64,000 nucleotides of DNA from Gammaproteobacteria bacterium (GTDB lineage Bacteria; Pseudomonadota; Gammaproteobacteria; S012-40), in the NCBI GenBank assembly GCA_029881255.1, contig JAOUMY010000002.1, forward strand, positions 186,001 through 250,000. Reading direction: 5' to 3'. This document shows, piece by piece, positions 20,368 through 29,924 of the stretch. The translations under genes and the position numbers were made by a program. Position 1 is the first letter of the stretch; each line of letters begins with the position of its first letter. The notes below the pieces were generated by a model. That model was not told the origin of the DNA and made no database searches. It was given only the letters and a program-made list of their open reading frames with translations.

Positions 20368-21270
20368 ATGCAACACAGCGAGCCTCTTTATCGCGGACGA
20401 TTTGCCCCCTCACCCACAGGCCCTCTGCACATAGGCTCACTCATTGCAGCTACCGCCAGCTATCTCGACGCAAAATCCCGGCATGGTCAATGGCTGATAC
20501 GCATCGAAGACATTGACCCGCCGCGCGAAGTCGCAGGCGCTGCCGACAACATTTTACGCGTACTGGAACAATTCGGTTTCGAATGGGATGAAGATGTTGT
20601 CTATCAAAGTCGACGCGGCGCGCTGTACGAAGAGGCCATCAGCGAATTAACGAAAAAACATCTCGTGTATTTTTGCCAGTGTTCACGCAAGGACATTGCG
20701 GCTAGTGCCACACATGGTTTAAACGGCCCTATTTACCCGGGCACTTGTCGTGATGCCATACCCACCCATCAGCAAGGAGCCCTGCGATTCGAGACTAAGG
20801 ATCAAAGCATCACATTTGATGATGCAATCTGTGGAAAAATCACCCAAAACGTGGCACGAGATAGTGGTGATTTCGTTATCAAACGAAACGATGGACTCTA
20901 CGCCTATCAACTCGCCGTCGTTGTCGATGATGCGGAACAACAAATCACTCACGTGGTTCGCGGCCGCGATATTCTCGATCTCACGCCCGGACAGATTTTA
21001 CTGCAACAGGCACTCAAGTTAGATACCGTTCACTACGCCCATTTCCCCGTAATCACAAACGCACTGGGACAAAAACTTAGCAAGCAAACCGGCGCACCTC
21101 CGGTGGGTGCAAAAAATCCGGTTTCGACCTTATTGGACTGCCTACGCTTTCTCGGCCAGGCAGCGCCTGTAGAATTAGGTGATGCTACTCTCGACGAATT
21201 CTGGATTTGGGCGATATCCAACTGGAATCTTGCAAACACAGTCACCACCTGTCGCGACCAGCCGCAATAA
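20368..21270 (+). CDS. gluQ: Glutamyl-Q tRNA(Asp) synthetase
   Basis: GluQ-RS attaches glutamate to the queuosine base at position 34 of tRNA-Asp. The 300-residue protein resembles the catalytic core of glutamyl-tRNA synthetase without an anticodon-binding domain, which defines this family. Motifs are FAPSPTGPLHIGS (HIGH-type), the zinc ligands in CQCSRKDI and YPGTC, and KLSKQTGA (KMSKS-type). ATG is preferred over the GTG directly before it. It is usually next to dksA; here it follows the Lon-like protease by 12 nt. Confidence 0.94.
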   Translation: MQHSEPLYRGRFAPSPTGPLHIGSLIAATASYLDAKSRHGQWLIRIEDIDPPREVAGAADNILRVLEQFGFEWDEDVVYQSRRGALYEEAISELTKKHLVYFCQCSRKDIAASATHGLNGPIYPGTCRDAIPTHQQGALRFETKDQSITFDDAICGKITQNVARDSGDFVIKRNDGLYAYQLAVVVDDAEQQITHVVRGRDILDLTPGQILLQQALKLDTVHYAHFPVITNALGQKLSKQTGAPPVGAKNPVSTLLDCLRFLGQAAPVELGDATLDEFWIWAISNWNLANTVTTCRDQPQ

Positions 21271-21512
21271 GCATCTGTTAGTCTCCTTTCTTTTTCCTGT
21301 CTGACCAGAGTGTTGCTTTCACTTACACCCGAGAAACAGTGCCCGGTTTCCTCCGTATACGTTAAAGAAAACCATAAAATTCATTTAAGAAATAACAGCT
21401 TGTTAGTGAATAAAGTCATACGCATTCATTAGGAATTAAGTTTGCCAGCGCATGATTTCGCGCTATATCTCAGCCGACAATAAGAACAGTTTCCATTGGG
21501 AGTTACACCAAC

Positions 21513-23927
21513 GTGAATAGACAGGGTCTGGTCCGCATGCGCGGTTTATTTGTCGCCTTGTTGCTGCTGGTTGCCTGCGACCCTGCGCCACCACCACATA
21601 ACAGAAATGATAGCGACGGCCAGTTTCGTGCCGCAGTTATTATCAACTGCGACAACAGCTGCGATTATGTTAGCCAGCATATTCAACTTAGTGGTGGGCG
21701 CGTTCGTCAGCGTTACCGAAATGTTCCCGCCCTCAGCGCCGAAATAGACCCCAATACACTCGCCTCCCTGTCTGCCCTGGTAGGCAAAAGCGCGATACTT
21801 CGTGACCGTATTCTGGCAAATCCTCGTCCAGCTGAACGCTATGCCTTGTCGCCGGCCCAGTCGAGAGACGCCAATCTAATCGATTTGAATCGTTTTAATA
21901 CCTTGGGGGCTAGCAATGTCACACCAACAAATTTTAGCTATAACAATGTATTAACCGGCGCCGCTACGGCTCACCAGAACGGTATCCGCGGCCAGGACGT
22001 TATTGTTGCGGTTATCGACAGCGGTGTCGCCAATAATCCCGAGGTCGTCCCGGTGTTGGCAGACACTGTTATTGGTGGCGAGAATTTCGTCGACGATCCG
22101 GAAGAACCATCGGCCACCAGTACGCTAAACGATCATCACGGCACCTGGGTCAGCACCATGATAGCGGGACACGGCGGGATCATGTTGCCACCCGACACCG
22201 AACTGGCGCAGGCCGTCAAGCGATACGCCCCGGAAAGTATAATCCCCGTCGATACCACGAATTCAGTCATTCCAATGTTTGGCACTGCGCCAGACGCCAA
22301 AATTTATGCCCTAAAGACCTTTCCGGCCAATGGCGACGGAACACCGAGCTCGGTGGTAATTGGCGCTATGGATCGAGTTTTGACCTTGAAAACGAATTTC
22401 CTCAACGGGAAGCCCTCGGAACCCATCGCCGGTGACGGTAGCGAAGATCGACCCTTTGTATACGACTCGCTTGACATCAAAGTAGTCAATATGAGTCTTG
22501 GTGGTCCGACATTATTCGCGGGTCGGGAGATCGACGATATTCTCACTGAAAAACTGCTCGCTGTTGGCGTTGTGGTCGTCACTGCAGCGGGTAACGAAGG
22601 TTATGCCGCGATAACTGGCGCTAGCCCCGGTACCGGCATTGGCTCTATCGCAGTCGGTGCCGCCAATCCACCCAAGCATGAGCGCATCCTGCGCGATATG
22701 CAGAACGGACCAGGAAATGGCGCGGATTTTCGCCCGACTGATCACATTCAGATTGCCAGTTTCAGTTCGCGCGGCCCGACAGCCGATGGCCGACCGGGTA
22801 TCGATATCGTTGCCAACGGTTTTGCCTCTTTCGTACAGGGTCCGGATGGCCATGTGAGCATGGTTTCAGGGACTTCATTGTCGTCTCCAACCATCGCTGG
22901 GGCGGCAGCATTGCTCTCTGGAGCCTACCCTGAGTTGAGCGCTGAACAAATCCGTATCGCCTTGATTGAAGGGAGTAATCCCGACCTGATTGGGGGACGC
23001 CCCGGTATGAACGACCAGGGCCAGGGCTTTGTTGATATTCAGAATTCGATTGCCATGATAGAAGCGGGAACGCTGCCCAGCCTACTACCCACACAACCCT
23101 ATGCTGCGCCAAACACCCTGATTCGCGAAATCCTGACCAGCAATGGTTATCCAGTAATCCGTTTTACCCGCGCCGATAATTACCGCGCACGCATCATTCT
23201 GGAACCAGGTGAAGTTAAACAGTTTTTCCTGGAAATTGAGCCTGATGTCCACGACGTTACCCTGAACATCGAAACCATCACGCCAGAGTTACCTGCCGCT
23301 AAACAAAATGTCTTGTTTGGTGATGATTTGATGGTGACCTTTGTTGATTCGCCTACCTCGGTTGATGACACGAGGTTGCGTGAGTTCCTCTCGAATCCAT
23401 CAGAGTTCAATATTGCCCACCCACAACCCGGTGTGGTGCGTTTGGCCTTTATGGGGGACTGGACCAATATCGGTAATATCAGCGCCGATTTCTCTATCAC
23501 GCTTAATCGAGAAGCCAGACCCGAGCCGGTTGTAACCGGCGTACTAGTGGACAAACAACAGGATGAGTACATCTTCACAGTTACGCCGGAGATGACACAA
23601 ATTGTTTTGGATCTCTCCTGGGCAGCCGACTGGCGGTTCTATCCATCGCATGATCTTGATCTCATCCTTTTCGATCCGAATGGTGAAATCAACATCGATG
23701 GCGCTACCCTGGCGGCACCTGAGATCGTGTTTATCGAAAACCCCATTCCCGGAGAGTGGAAGCTAAAAGTTGAGGGCTATCTATTACACGATATGCAGGA
23801 TGAGTACATGATAAGCAGCCAGGATCAGGACGGGCAACCGATCGCAATAACACCGGTTGGATCGGTTCCAGCAACACCTCCTGCCGACCCAGCACCTGCG
23901 CCACTAAACCGGCCGGGTTCGCGCTAG
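21513..23927 (+). CDS. Lipoprotein subtilisin-like serine protease (S8)
   Basis: The 804-residue protein starts with a lipoprotein signal (GLFVALLLLVAC, lipid-modified Cys22), so it is predicted to be exported and membrane-anchored. The S8 catalytic triad is complete: Asp169 in VAVIDSGVA, His209 in HHGTW and Ser455 in SGTSLSSPT, with oxyanion Asn361 in AAGNEG. The catalytic domain carries insertions of about 100 residues. The C-terminal 250 residues are beta-rich and include a P/PPC-like segment (HDLDLILFDPNGEIN...PGEWKLKVEGY), ending in a Pro/Ala-rich tail. The GTG start has GGGAG upstream; an ATG eight codons later is the alternative. The next gene encodes a giant multihaem cytochrome, so it may process that protein. 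Confidence 0.9.
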   Translation: MNRQGLVRMRGLFVALLLLVACDPAPPPHNRNDSDGQFRAAVIINCDNSCDYVSQHIQLSGGRVRQRYRNVPALSAEIDPNTLASLSALVGKSAILRDRILANPRPAERYALSPAQSRDANLIDLNRFNTLGASNVTPTNFSYNNVLTGAATAHQNGIRGQDVIVAVIDSGVANNPEVVPVLADTVIGGENFVDDPEEPSATSTLNDHHGTWVSTMIAGHGGIMLPPDTELAQAVKRYAPESIIPVDTTNSVIPMFGTAPDAKIYALKTFPANGDGTPSSVVIGAMDRVLTLKTNFLNGKPSEPIAGDGSEDRPFVYDSLDIKVVNMSLGGPTLFAGREIDDILTEKLLAVGVVVVTAAGNEGYAAITGASPGTGIGSIAVGAANPPKHERILRDMQNGPGNGADFRPTDHIQIASFSSRGPTADGRPGIDIVANGFASFVQGPDGHVSMVSGTSLSSPTIAGAAALLSGAYPELSAEQIRIALIEGSNPDLIGGRPGMNDQGQGFVDIQNSIAMIEAGTLPSLLPTQPYAAPNTLIREILTSNGYPVIRFTRADNYRARIILEPGEVKQFFLEIEPDVHDVTLNIETITPELPAAKQNVLFGDDLMVTFVDSPTSVDDTRLREFLSNPSEFNIAHPQPGVVRLAFMGDWTNIGNISADFSITLNREARPEPVVTGVLVDKQQDEYIFTVTPEMTQIVLDLSWAADWRFYPSHDLDLILFDPNGEINIDGATLAAPEIVFIENPIPGEWKLKVEGYLLHDMQDEYMISSQDQDGQPIAITPVGSVPATPPADPAPAPLNRPGSR

Positions 23928-24437
23928 TTGGATAAATTGAAAAACGACGTAAACATTAAACATGCTTAACTTTTTCAGCTACAAGTTAACTGCTACTGGT
24001 AAAAAACCATGAGCTACTGAAAAAACCGCCAAAACCGCTATAAATCAAGCAATAACCGGGACTTTGATGCGGGTTACGAGGCACTCGGCAAGACACGGAA
24101 GTACATAAAATAATTAGGCCGAAATTGGGGTTTTATTTTGCCACTGGTGAATAAGCGTACAAACGGTACAACATATTGAATATAAAACGCATTCACCTTG
24201 GCAATAACCTAGCGCTATGCTAGATTTAACGAAAAAAAAACGGGGTTAAAAAAATCAAACGACGTGGGGAAGCAGGGGCGGAAAACCATCTCAATAATAA
24301 CAACAATGGTTTCAAAATCTTATATTCAAACTCCTGTATTAACATGCAAGTTAGTCTTCCTCGCGCATACACGACGCAGCGTATTTCGTTTGGCATAAGA
24401 ACCAAAGGATAAATCGTGAAATCACGAAACTGGGTAA
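23928..24437. other. 510-nt intergenic region before the multihaem cytochrome
   Basis: No convincing coding frame or known RNA is visible. The region is AT-rich, with A-runs (nine A at 24232-24240) and a small inverted repeat CTAGCGCTATGCTAG near 24210. I compared it by eye with the cyclic-di-GMP riboswitch and found no match. It probably holds the cytochrome promoter and a long leader, but no promoter stands out. Confidence 0.4.
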
Positions 24438-24452
24438 GTGTCGGGGAAAAAA

Positions 24453-27400
24453 ATGGTACAGGGAAGGCGCACATACCCGATTAAGGGTGTGATCAATCCG
24501 CTCGATTCTGACCGTGATACTAAAACCGTATCGCGCGTTTACCTGTTTTTGCCACTTTTCATTTTGCTTTTCTGCGTACTCGCTACCCCCTCGGCCTCAG
24601 CCTCGCAATGGATGACTTACGTCGATCTGTCCTCGCTTCACAATCACAACAAAGACAGCGAATGCCAGCATTGCCACAACGGCGCAGATGCCTCCCCAAA
24701 ACCCGTTAGCCATGTGATGAGCAGCGATCAATGCCAGAGCTGTCACGATAGCGCTGCGTGGATACCAGCGAAATTTGATCACGAAGATACCCAGATGGCT
24801 TGCGATAGTTGCCATAACAATTTCGTCGCCACCGGTGCACCGTCAGATCACCCGGCTGTCCCTGAGACCTGCGACGCCTGCCACATGAGTATTGCCTGGA
24901 CCCCGGTTACCCAGACGTTTGCTGATGTGCTTCCCCCTGACATTGTAGCCTCTCAACCTCGACTCGCTTCTCGTGCACTTCGTACCGTCCGCCCCGGCGC
25001 ATTATTCGACCACACTGGCATCGTCGATCCATGTAGTACCTGCCATGACGGCGTGCAGGCGACAGGAAAATCACCGACGCATATTGATTCCACGCAAGTC
25101 TGTGACGCCTGCCATACTACGGTGACCTGGCGTCCACCAAAGCGCGTCGACCATGATCAGGTTGTTGGCGCCTGTATTAACTGTCACGACGGTGTTATAG
25201 CACGAGGCAAAACAGCAACACACATAAACACGACGGATAATTGCGGCGGTTGTCACACAGTCTTTGCGTTCAGGCCAATACCATCGGTCAATCATGATGA
25301 AGTTGTTGGGACATGTCTTGATTGCCACAACAACGCAATTTCTATTGGCAAACCTGCTACGCATATTCCAGCCTCGGATTCGTGCGAAACCTGCCATACC
25401 ACGATTTCTTTCCGCGCCGGTACCGTTGTCGACCACTCACAGGTTCAGGATGTGTGCGTTACCTGTCATAACGGTACAACAGCCGCAGGAATGCCCAGCT
25501 TTCACGTTCCGGCATCCAACGAGTGCGGTGCCTGCCACGGTACCCCACCCTCTGGATGGCGTCCGGTGATTACCGTAGACCACGCACAAGTCATTGGCGC
25601 GTGTGATCGTTGCCATAACGGTACCCTGGTAATGGGTAAAGGCGCCAATCACGCGAACACCACTGACCTTTGTGATGCCTGCCATACCGTACAGGCATGG
25701 AAACCTGCGCTGGCCACGATTGATCACACACAGGTCATCGGTGGCTGTCAGAGTTGTCACAACGGCACGATTGCAACGACAAAATCGAATCTGCATATTG
25801 CTACTACCGACAATTGCGACGCCTGCCACAATTCCACGGCGTGGGTACCGCCTACAACAGTAGACCATAACGAAGTCATTGGGGTTTGTAGCACCTGCCA
25901 CAACACCACACTGGCGATAGGCAAACCCAGAGGGCATATCAATACCACTGATTTGTGTGATACCTGCCATTCGACAACTGGCTGGGTGCCTGTTTTAACT
26001 GTTGACCACAATCAAGTCATCGGAATTTGTTTTGACTGCCACAACAATTCTGTAGCGCTTGGCAAACCGGCTAATCATTTGCAGAGTTCGGATACTTGCG
26101 ACAACTGCCATGATACAACGGCCTTTTCACCTGCCATTTTTGCGCACGAAAATGTAGCCGGAATATGTGCAACCTGTCATAACGGCACAAGCGTAACAGG
26201 CAAGTCGCCTCAGCATATCCCCACCACGGACCAATGCGATGCCTGTCATAATTTCACTGCCTGGGTTCCCACGGTTGCCGTCGATCACTCCCAGGTATTG
26301 GGACAATGTATCGATTGCCATAACAACGCCATTGTTGCAGGTAAACCGCAGATCCATATTGCGACCAGTGATATTTGTGATGCCTGCCATAACACAGCGC
26401 CTGGAGCCTGGGTGCCAGTTATCACAGTTGATCACGCCGAAGTCATAGGCCAATGTATAGACTGTCACAACAATACCGCCGCCATCGGTATACCAAATGG
26501 CCACATTAACACCACAACCAATTGCGGTGCCTGCCACTCCACCAGTACCTGGACGCCGGTAATTTTGGTCGATCATAACGAAGTGGTTGGCGCATGCGGT
26601 ACCTGTCATAACAACACTATCGCGCAAGGCAAAGGTCCAAAGCATATTCCTGTGGGAGACGCTTGCGAGGCATGTCATTCCGTTACGGCATGGATGCCTG
26701 CAGTGACCGTGGATCACGCACAGGTACAAGGTGCTTGCGCGGCCTGTCATAACAACACCCTGGCCCGTGGAAAATCCGCAAACCATCCACAGACAACTGA
26801 CTTGTGTGAAGCCTGTCATTCAACAACCAGTTTTTCGCCAGCAATTGCCGTTGATCACAACGAAGTGCTCGGTAATTGCGTAAGCTGTCATAACAATAGA
26901 ATTGCCCAAGGCAAGCCTGGCAACCACATCCAGACTACAGACGTTTGCGATGCGTGCCACTCGACTGCGACCTGGTCACCGGTCATACTCGTTGACCACG
27001 CTCAGTTACAACCGGGAACTGCGTGCGCGACCTGTCACAATGGTTCGGTGGCAAGAGGTAAATCTGCTGGACATATCGCATCAACCGATGTTTGTGGTGC
27101 ATGTCACAACACCTCTGCCTGGTCGCCAGTAACCAATGTCGACCACGATCAGTTGCTACAAGGAGCCACTTGCGCCACTTGTCACAACGGTTCAATTGCT
27201 CAAGGTAAAGGTCGGTCACACATTGCGACTACGGATCGTTGCGAGGCCTGCCACAACCCACGCTCATGGTCACCGTTTACCGTCGATCACGTTGAAGTAT
27301 TAGGTAGCTGCTCCTCCTGTCATACCCAGCCAGCCAGTCATCCGAACACCACCGATGTGTGTGAAGCCTGTCATGATGTGGCGCCGACGCCTTGGTTCCA

Positions 27401-27773
27401 AATCCTGACCGTAGACCACACCCAGGTTTTGGGTAGCTGTTTTGATTGTCACGACGGCGTCATCGCTACGGGTAAGTCTGCCGCGCATATCTTTTCAACC
27501 GACATCTGCGAGGCCTGCCACAACACAACAGCTTGGGCACCGGTGTTCACCGTTGATCACAATGAAGTACTAGGCACCTGTGAAACTTGTCATGCCGCAC
27601 CTGCAGACCACGTTGCTGCAGGCGTGACCGCTGGCTGTGAGGCTTGCCACTCAACCACGACCTGGTTGAACCCAACCGCAGATCTGCCTGCGCCTGCAGG
27701 CGCACCGGCACCAGCACCGGCACCAGCTGGAGGCGGCGGTGGCGGTGGCGGTGGTGGTGGCGGCCACATGTGA
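24453..27773 (+). CDS. Secreted 42-haem c-type cytochrome with repeat architecture
   Basis: An exported electron-transfer protein of about 1106 residues (start at the ATG preceded by CGGGG; a GTG five codons upstream is possible). A hydrophobic signal segment (YLFLPLFILLFCVLATPSA) ends in SASA, after a long basic N-terminus. I count 42 CxxCH haem-binding motifs. From about residue 185 they run as units of about 43 residues: CxxCHNGTxAxGKxxxH, then CDACHxxxAWxPxxxVDHxxVxG. Each unit supplies two CxxCH motifs plus two extra conserved His, enough for bis-His ligation of both haems. The C-terminus is a Pro/Ala stretch then 12 Gly and HM, with no anchor. It follows a subtilase gene. An extracellular conductive role is inference. 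Confidence 0.93.
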   Translation: MVQGRRTYPIKGVINPLDSDRDTKTVSRVYLFLPLFILLFCVLATPSASASQWMTYVDLSSLHNHNKDSECQHCHNGADASPKPVSHVMSSDQCQSCHDSAAWIPAKFDHEDTQMACDSCHNNFVATGAPSDHPAVPETCDACHMSIAWTPVTQTFADVLPPDIVASQPRLASRALRTVRPGALFDHTGIVDPCSTCHDGVQATGKSPTHIDSTQVCDACHTTVTWRPPKRVDHDQVVGACINCHDGVIARGKTATHINTTDNCGGCHTVFAFRPIPSVNHDEVVGTCLDCHNNAISIGKPATHIPASDSCETCHTTISFRAGTVVDHSQVQDVCVTCHNGTTAAGMPSFHVPASNECGACHGTPPSGWRPVITVDHAQVIGACDRCHNGTLVMGKGANHANTTDLCDACHTVQAWKPALATIDHTQVIGGCQSCHNGTIATTKSNLHIATTDNCDACHNSTAWVPPTTVDHNEVIGVCSTCHNTTLAIGKPRGHINTTDLCDTCHSTTGWVPVLTVDHNQVIGICFDCHNNSVALGKPANHLQSSDTCDNCHDTTAFSPAIFAHENVAGICATCHNGTSVTGKSPQHIPTTDQCDACHNFTAWVPTVAVDHSQVLGQCIDCHNNAIVAGKPQIHIATSDICDACHNTAPGAWVPVITVDHAEVIGQCIDCHNNTAAIGIPNGHINTTTNCGACHSTSTWTPVILVDHNEVVGACGTCHNNTIAQGKGPKHIPVGDACEACHSVTAWMPAVTVDHAQVQGACAACHNNTLARGKSANHPQTTDLCEACHSTTSFSPAIAVDHNEVLGNCVSCHNNRIAQGKPGNHIQTTDVCDACHSTATWSPVILVDHAQLQPGTACATCHNGSVARGKSAGHIASTDVCGACHNTSAWSPVTNVDHDQLLQGATCATCHNGSIAQGKGRSHIATTDRCEACHNPRSWSPFTVDHVEVLGSCSSCHTQPASHPNTTDVCEACHDVAPTPWFQILTVDHTQVLGSCFDCHDGVIATGKSAAHIFSTDICEACHNTTAWAPVFTVDHNEVLGTCETCHAAPADHVAAGVTAGCEACHSTTTWLNPTADLPAPAGAPAPAPAPAGGGGGGGGGGGGHM
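24660..27665 (+). repeat. About 20 tandem two-haem repeats in the cytochrome gene
   Basis: The coding sequence consists of degenerate tandem units of about 129 bp, most clearly from 25030 to 27330, each encoding two CxxCH motifs and a VDH sequence. Units are similar at the protein level but diverged in DNA, so the array is old rather than a recent expansion. The first four haem motifs and the last three are irregularly spaced, forming caps. Confidence 0.85.
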
Positions 27774-27778
27774 CAACC

Positions 27779-27804
27779 GGGGCAGGCAAAACCTTGCCTG
27801 TCCC
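27779..27804. terminator. Hairpin after the cytochrome gene
   Basis: An 11-bp inverted repeat (GGGGCAGGCAA / TTGCCTGTCCC, one G-T pair) with a 4-nt loop lies 5 nt after the stop codon. No T-run follows, so it may be an mRNA-stabilising structure or a Rho-assisted terminator rather than a classic intrinsic one. Confidence 0.5.
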
Positions 27805-27980
27805 GCCCCAAAAGTACACGAATACGACGATTTATCCCACCCGCCCGCTATCTATCCTATCGCTTTGTTTTACTTAAGCGCTTCCTCCAGTCAAATACCC
27901 CAGGTGTTGTTTGGTTACCGTCACTCAAGGCACTCATATTGCTTATATACACGCAAGTTAAAATTTTTCGGAAAACAGGC

Positions 27981-29924
27981 GTGGCAAGGGCTTTATTTAG
28001 AAACCGTTTTTTGATTTTCTGCCTAACTGCAATCGGACTTTTTTGTGGTTCAGTTCTGCCGGTTAATGCAGCCGAGTCTGCCGGCATGGATATCGTGCTC
28101 GTCGTCGACGGCTCCGGTAGCATGAAGGTAAATGACCCCAAAAAAGTCAGAATTGAGGCTGCAAAAATGTTCATCGGCTTGCTCGACAAAGGCGACCGCG
28201 TTGCCGTCGTCAGTTTTGCCGATCAAGCACAAACCCAAGTCGACCTGCTCAGCCTGGAATCTGAAGATAACAAAATCAAGCTTGTTCAAGCTATAGAAAG
28301 CATCAGCACAGAAGGAAAACTGAGTAATATTCATGATGCTCTACAAAATGCGTACAAGAAACTGAAAACGTCTAAACGCAAAGAGAAGCTCATCATTCTC
28401 ATGTCAGACGGTAAAATGGATGTAGGTGAAAGAACAAAAGACATCGCGTTACTAGAGAAAACGCTAGACACACTAACACCGGCTATGGCGAGAAAAAACA
28501 TCAAAATCTATTCTATCGCCTTCACTAAGAACTCTTATATCCCGTTACTAAAACTTGCAGCAAGAGACACCAATGGGCATTTCACATTGATGCGTGATGC
28601 CTCTCAAATTCATCATGTGTTTGAAAACATTTTTGAACGAGGAAAAAACCCGGACATGGTTCCCATGACGGGGAATAGTTTTATCGTTGATGGTTCCATC
28701 TCTGAAATGACAGTCGTCGCTACCAAATTCCACACCGATTCCTTTATCGCACTTGCCAATCCAAGCGGCGAAGATATTTCAACCGATCAACATGACATCA
28801 ACACCAACTGGTTTAACGCAAAAGAGTTCGACCTGATAACTATTCCCAATCCAGCAGCAGGTTACTGGGAAATAAAGTTCAGCGAAGGTGGCAATCGCGT
28901 TTATGTTAAATCCGACCTTACGCTCGAAATTGACACACCAAAAAAGGAAATTCAGACCGGTCGCCCTTTTATCGTTCGTGCCTGGCTCAAGAAGAATAAC
29001 AAAACTGTCTCCACCGGAGAAAAATCCACCTCTTCTATTTTTCATGTCACAGCAACGACTCCCAGCGGAAAAATAATCAAATCAAAATTGAAAGCTGGCA
29101 AAGGAAAAAACGGCATAGGCCAGGGAGAATTTAATTTTGAAGAAGAAGGTCTATATAAATTCAACGTCTATACTCGTGGACAGTCTTTGGACAGAGAAAA
29201 GTCTCTTTTTGTGACCATACGCCATACAGGTTTGGCTTCTCCGTTCGAATATCTCGACAAGGTCGATCCTGAACTGGCGCTCGCAGAAGAAACAGCTATG
29301 GAAACGCCTCAGATTGCAGTGCAAGTCCCTGCGGAACAAGCTCCGTCTACCAATAAAGAACCTCCTGCTGTAGCTACTCATACACCAGCGCAAGTTGTTG
29401 CGACTGCTGACAAAACGGCGCATCAAACGCCTGAACAAACGCCCGCGAAAGTTGATCAGCATCAGAAAACAGTCGCCACACCAGTACAAGAACAACACGC
29501 TCCTGCTCAAGCAGACGCAGCAGAACACGACCCAAATGCAAATACAGAAGACGGACCTGACACTGAGCAAGCCTCAAATCCAAAGGAGGAATCTGAAGTT
29601 GATGTTAGTGGTGCAGTCATTGCCTTTCTCGTCCTCAATCTTGGCATAGGAGGTCTTGTCGGCGGCTGGTTCTTGTACAAGCGACAACAGACAAAAAAAG
29701 CCGAACCGCAGGAAATGGAAAAGTTTGAAAATATTTCAGCCGAAGCAGGCAAGGTAGACTTGAGCGATGATGACGACAGTGGCATGGTGGCCGAAGCCAG
29801 CACTTCTACCTTATTAGCAGAAGCTGCCAACCCAGAAGGCGAAGATGAATTTGCCGGTCTGGATTTGGATATCGGCGCTGCAGAGCAGGAACTGGCAGAT
29901 CCAGGAAAGGATAATGCGGCATGA
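27981..29924 (+). CDS. Exported VWA-domain protein with C-terminal membrane anchor
   Basis: A metal-ion-dependent adhesion (VWA) protein. I choose the GTG start preceded by GGAAAACAGGC (a TTG 14 codons upstream is possible), giving 647 residues and a normal signal peptide cleaved after VNA. The VWA domain follows at once, with the intact MIDAS motif DGSGS and the later Thr/Asp positions (ISTEGKLSNIHDAL; LMSDGKMD). A beta-rich middle resembles Ig-like domains, then comes a Pro/Gln/Thr/Glu-rich linker (about 430-555), one membrane helix (VIAFLVLNLGIGGLVGGWFLY) and an acidic cytoplasmic tail. Its stop overlaps the next start (ATGA). The binding partner is unknown. Confidence 0.85.
   Translation: MARALFRNRFLIFCLTAIGLFCGSVLPVNAAESAGMDIVLVVDGSGSMKVNDPKKVRIEAAKMFIGLLDKGDRVAVVSFADQAQTQVDLLSLESEDNKIKLVQAIESISTEGKLSNIHDALQNAYKKLKTSKRKEKLIILMSDGKMDVGERTKDIALLEKTLDTLTPAMARKNIKIYSIAFTKNSYIPLLKLAARDTNGHFTLMRDASQIHHVFENIFERGKNPDMVPMTGNSFIVDGSISEMTVVATKFHTDSFIALANPSGEDISTDQHDINTNWFNAKEFDLITIPNPAAGYWEIKFSEGGNRVYVKSDLTLEIDTPKKEIQTGRPFIVRAWLKKNNKTVSTGEKSTSSIFHVTATTPSGKIIKSKLKAGKGKNGIGQGEFNFEEEGLYKFNVYTRGQSLDREKSLFVTIRHTGLASPFEYLDKVDPELALAEETAMETPQIAVQVPAEQAPSTNKEPPAVATHTPAQVVATADKTAHQTPEQTPAKVDQHQKTVATPVQEQHAPAQADAAEHDPNANTEDGPDTEQASNPKEESEVDVSGAVIAFLVLNLGIGGLVGGWFLYKRQQTKKAEPQEMEKFENISAEAGKVDLSDDDDSGMVAEASTSTLLAEAANPEGEDEFAGLDLDIGAAEQELADPGKDNAA

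Noticed and set aside
23928-24437. Possible cyclic-di-GMP (GEMM) riboswitch ahead of the cytochrome
   Set aside because: Checked by eye for the conserved core and tetraloop receptor; the GC-rich conserved segments are absent.
25071-26819. Long minus-strand frames antisense to the cytochrome
   Set aside because: They result from the repetitive codon pattern of the plus-strand repeats; composition is unlike a real protein and no start signals exist.
24660-27665. Repeats that might suggest a CRISPR array
   Set aside because: They lie in a continuous open frame, are diverged in DNA and encode CxxCH units; there is no repeat-spacer pattern.
27547-27819. Minus-strand frames with poly-Pro or poly-His near the cytochrome end
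   Set aside because: They mirror the GGN tract of the real gene and have no ribosome-binding site.
29151-29570. Minus-strand arginine/cysteine-rich frame in the VWA gene
   Set aside because: Shadow of the Pro/Gln-rich linker of the real gene.
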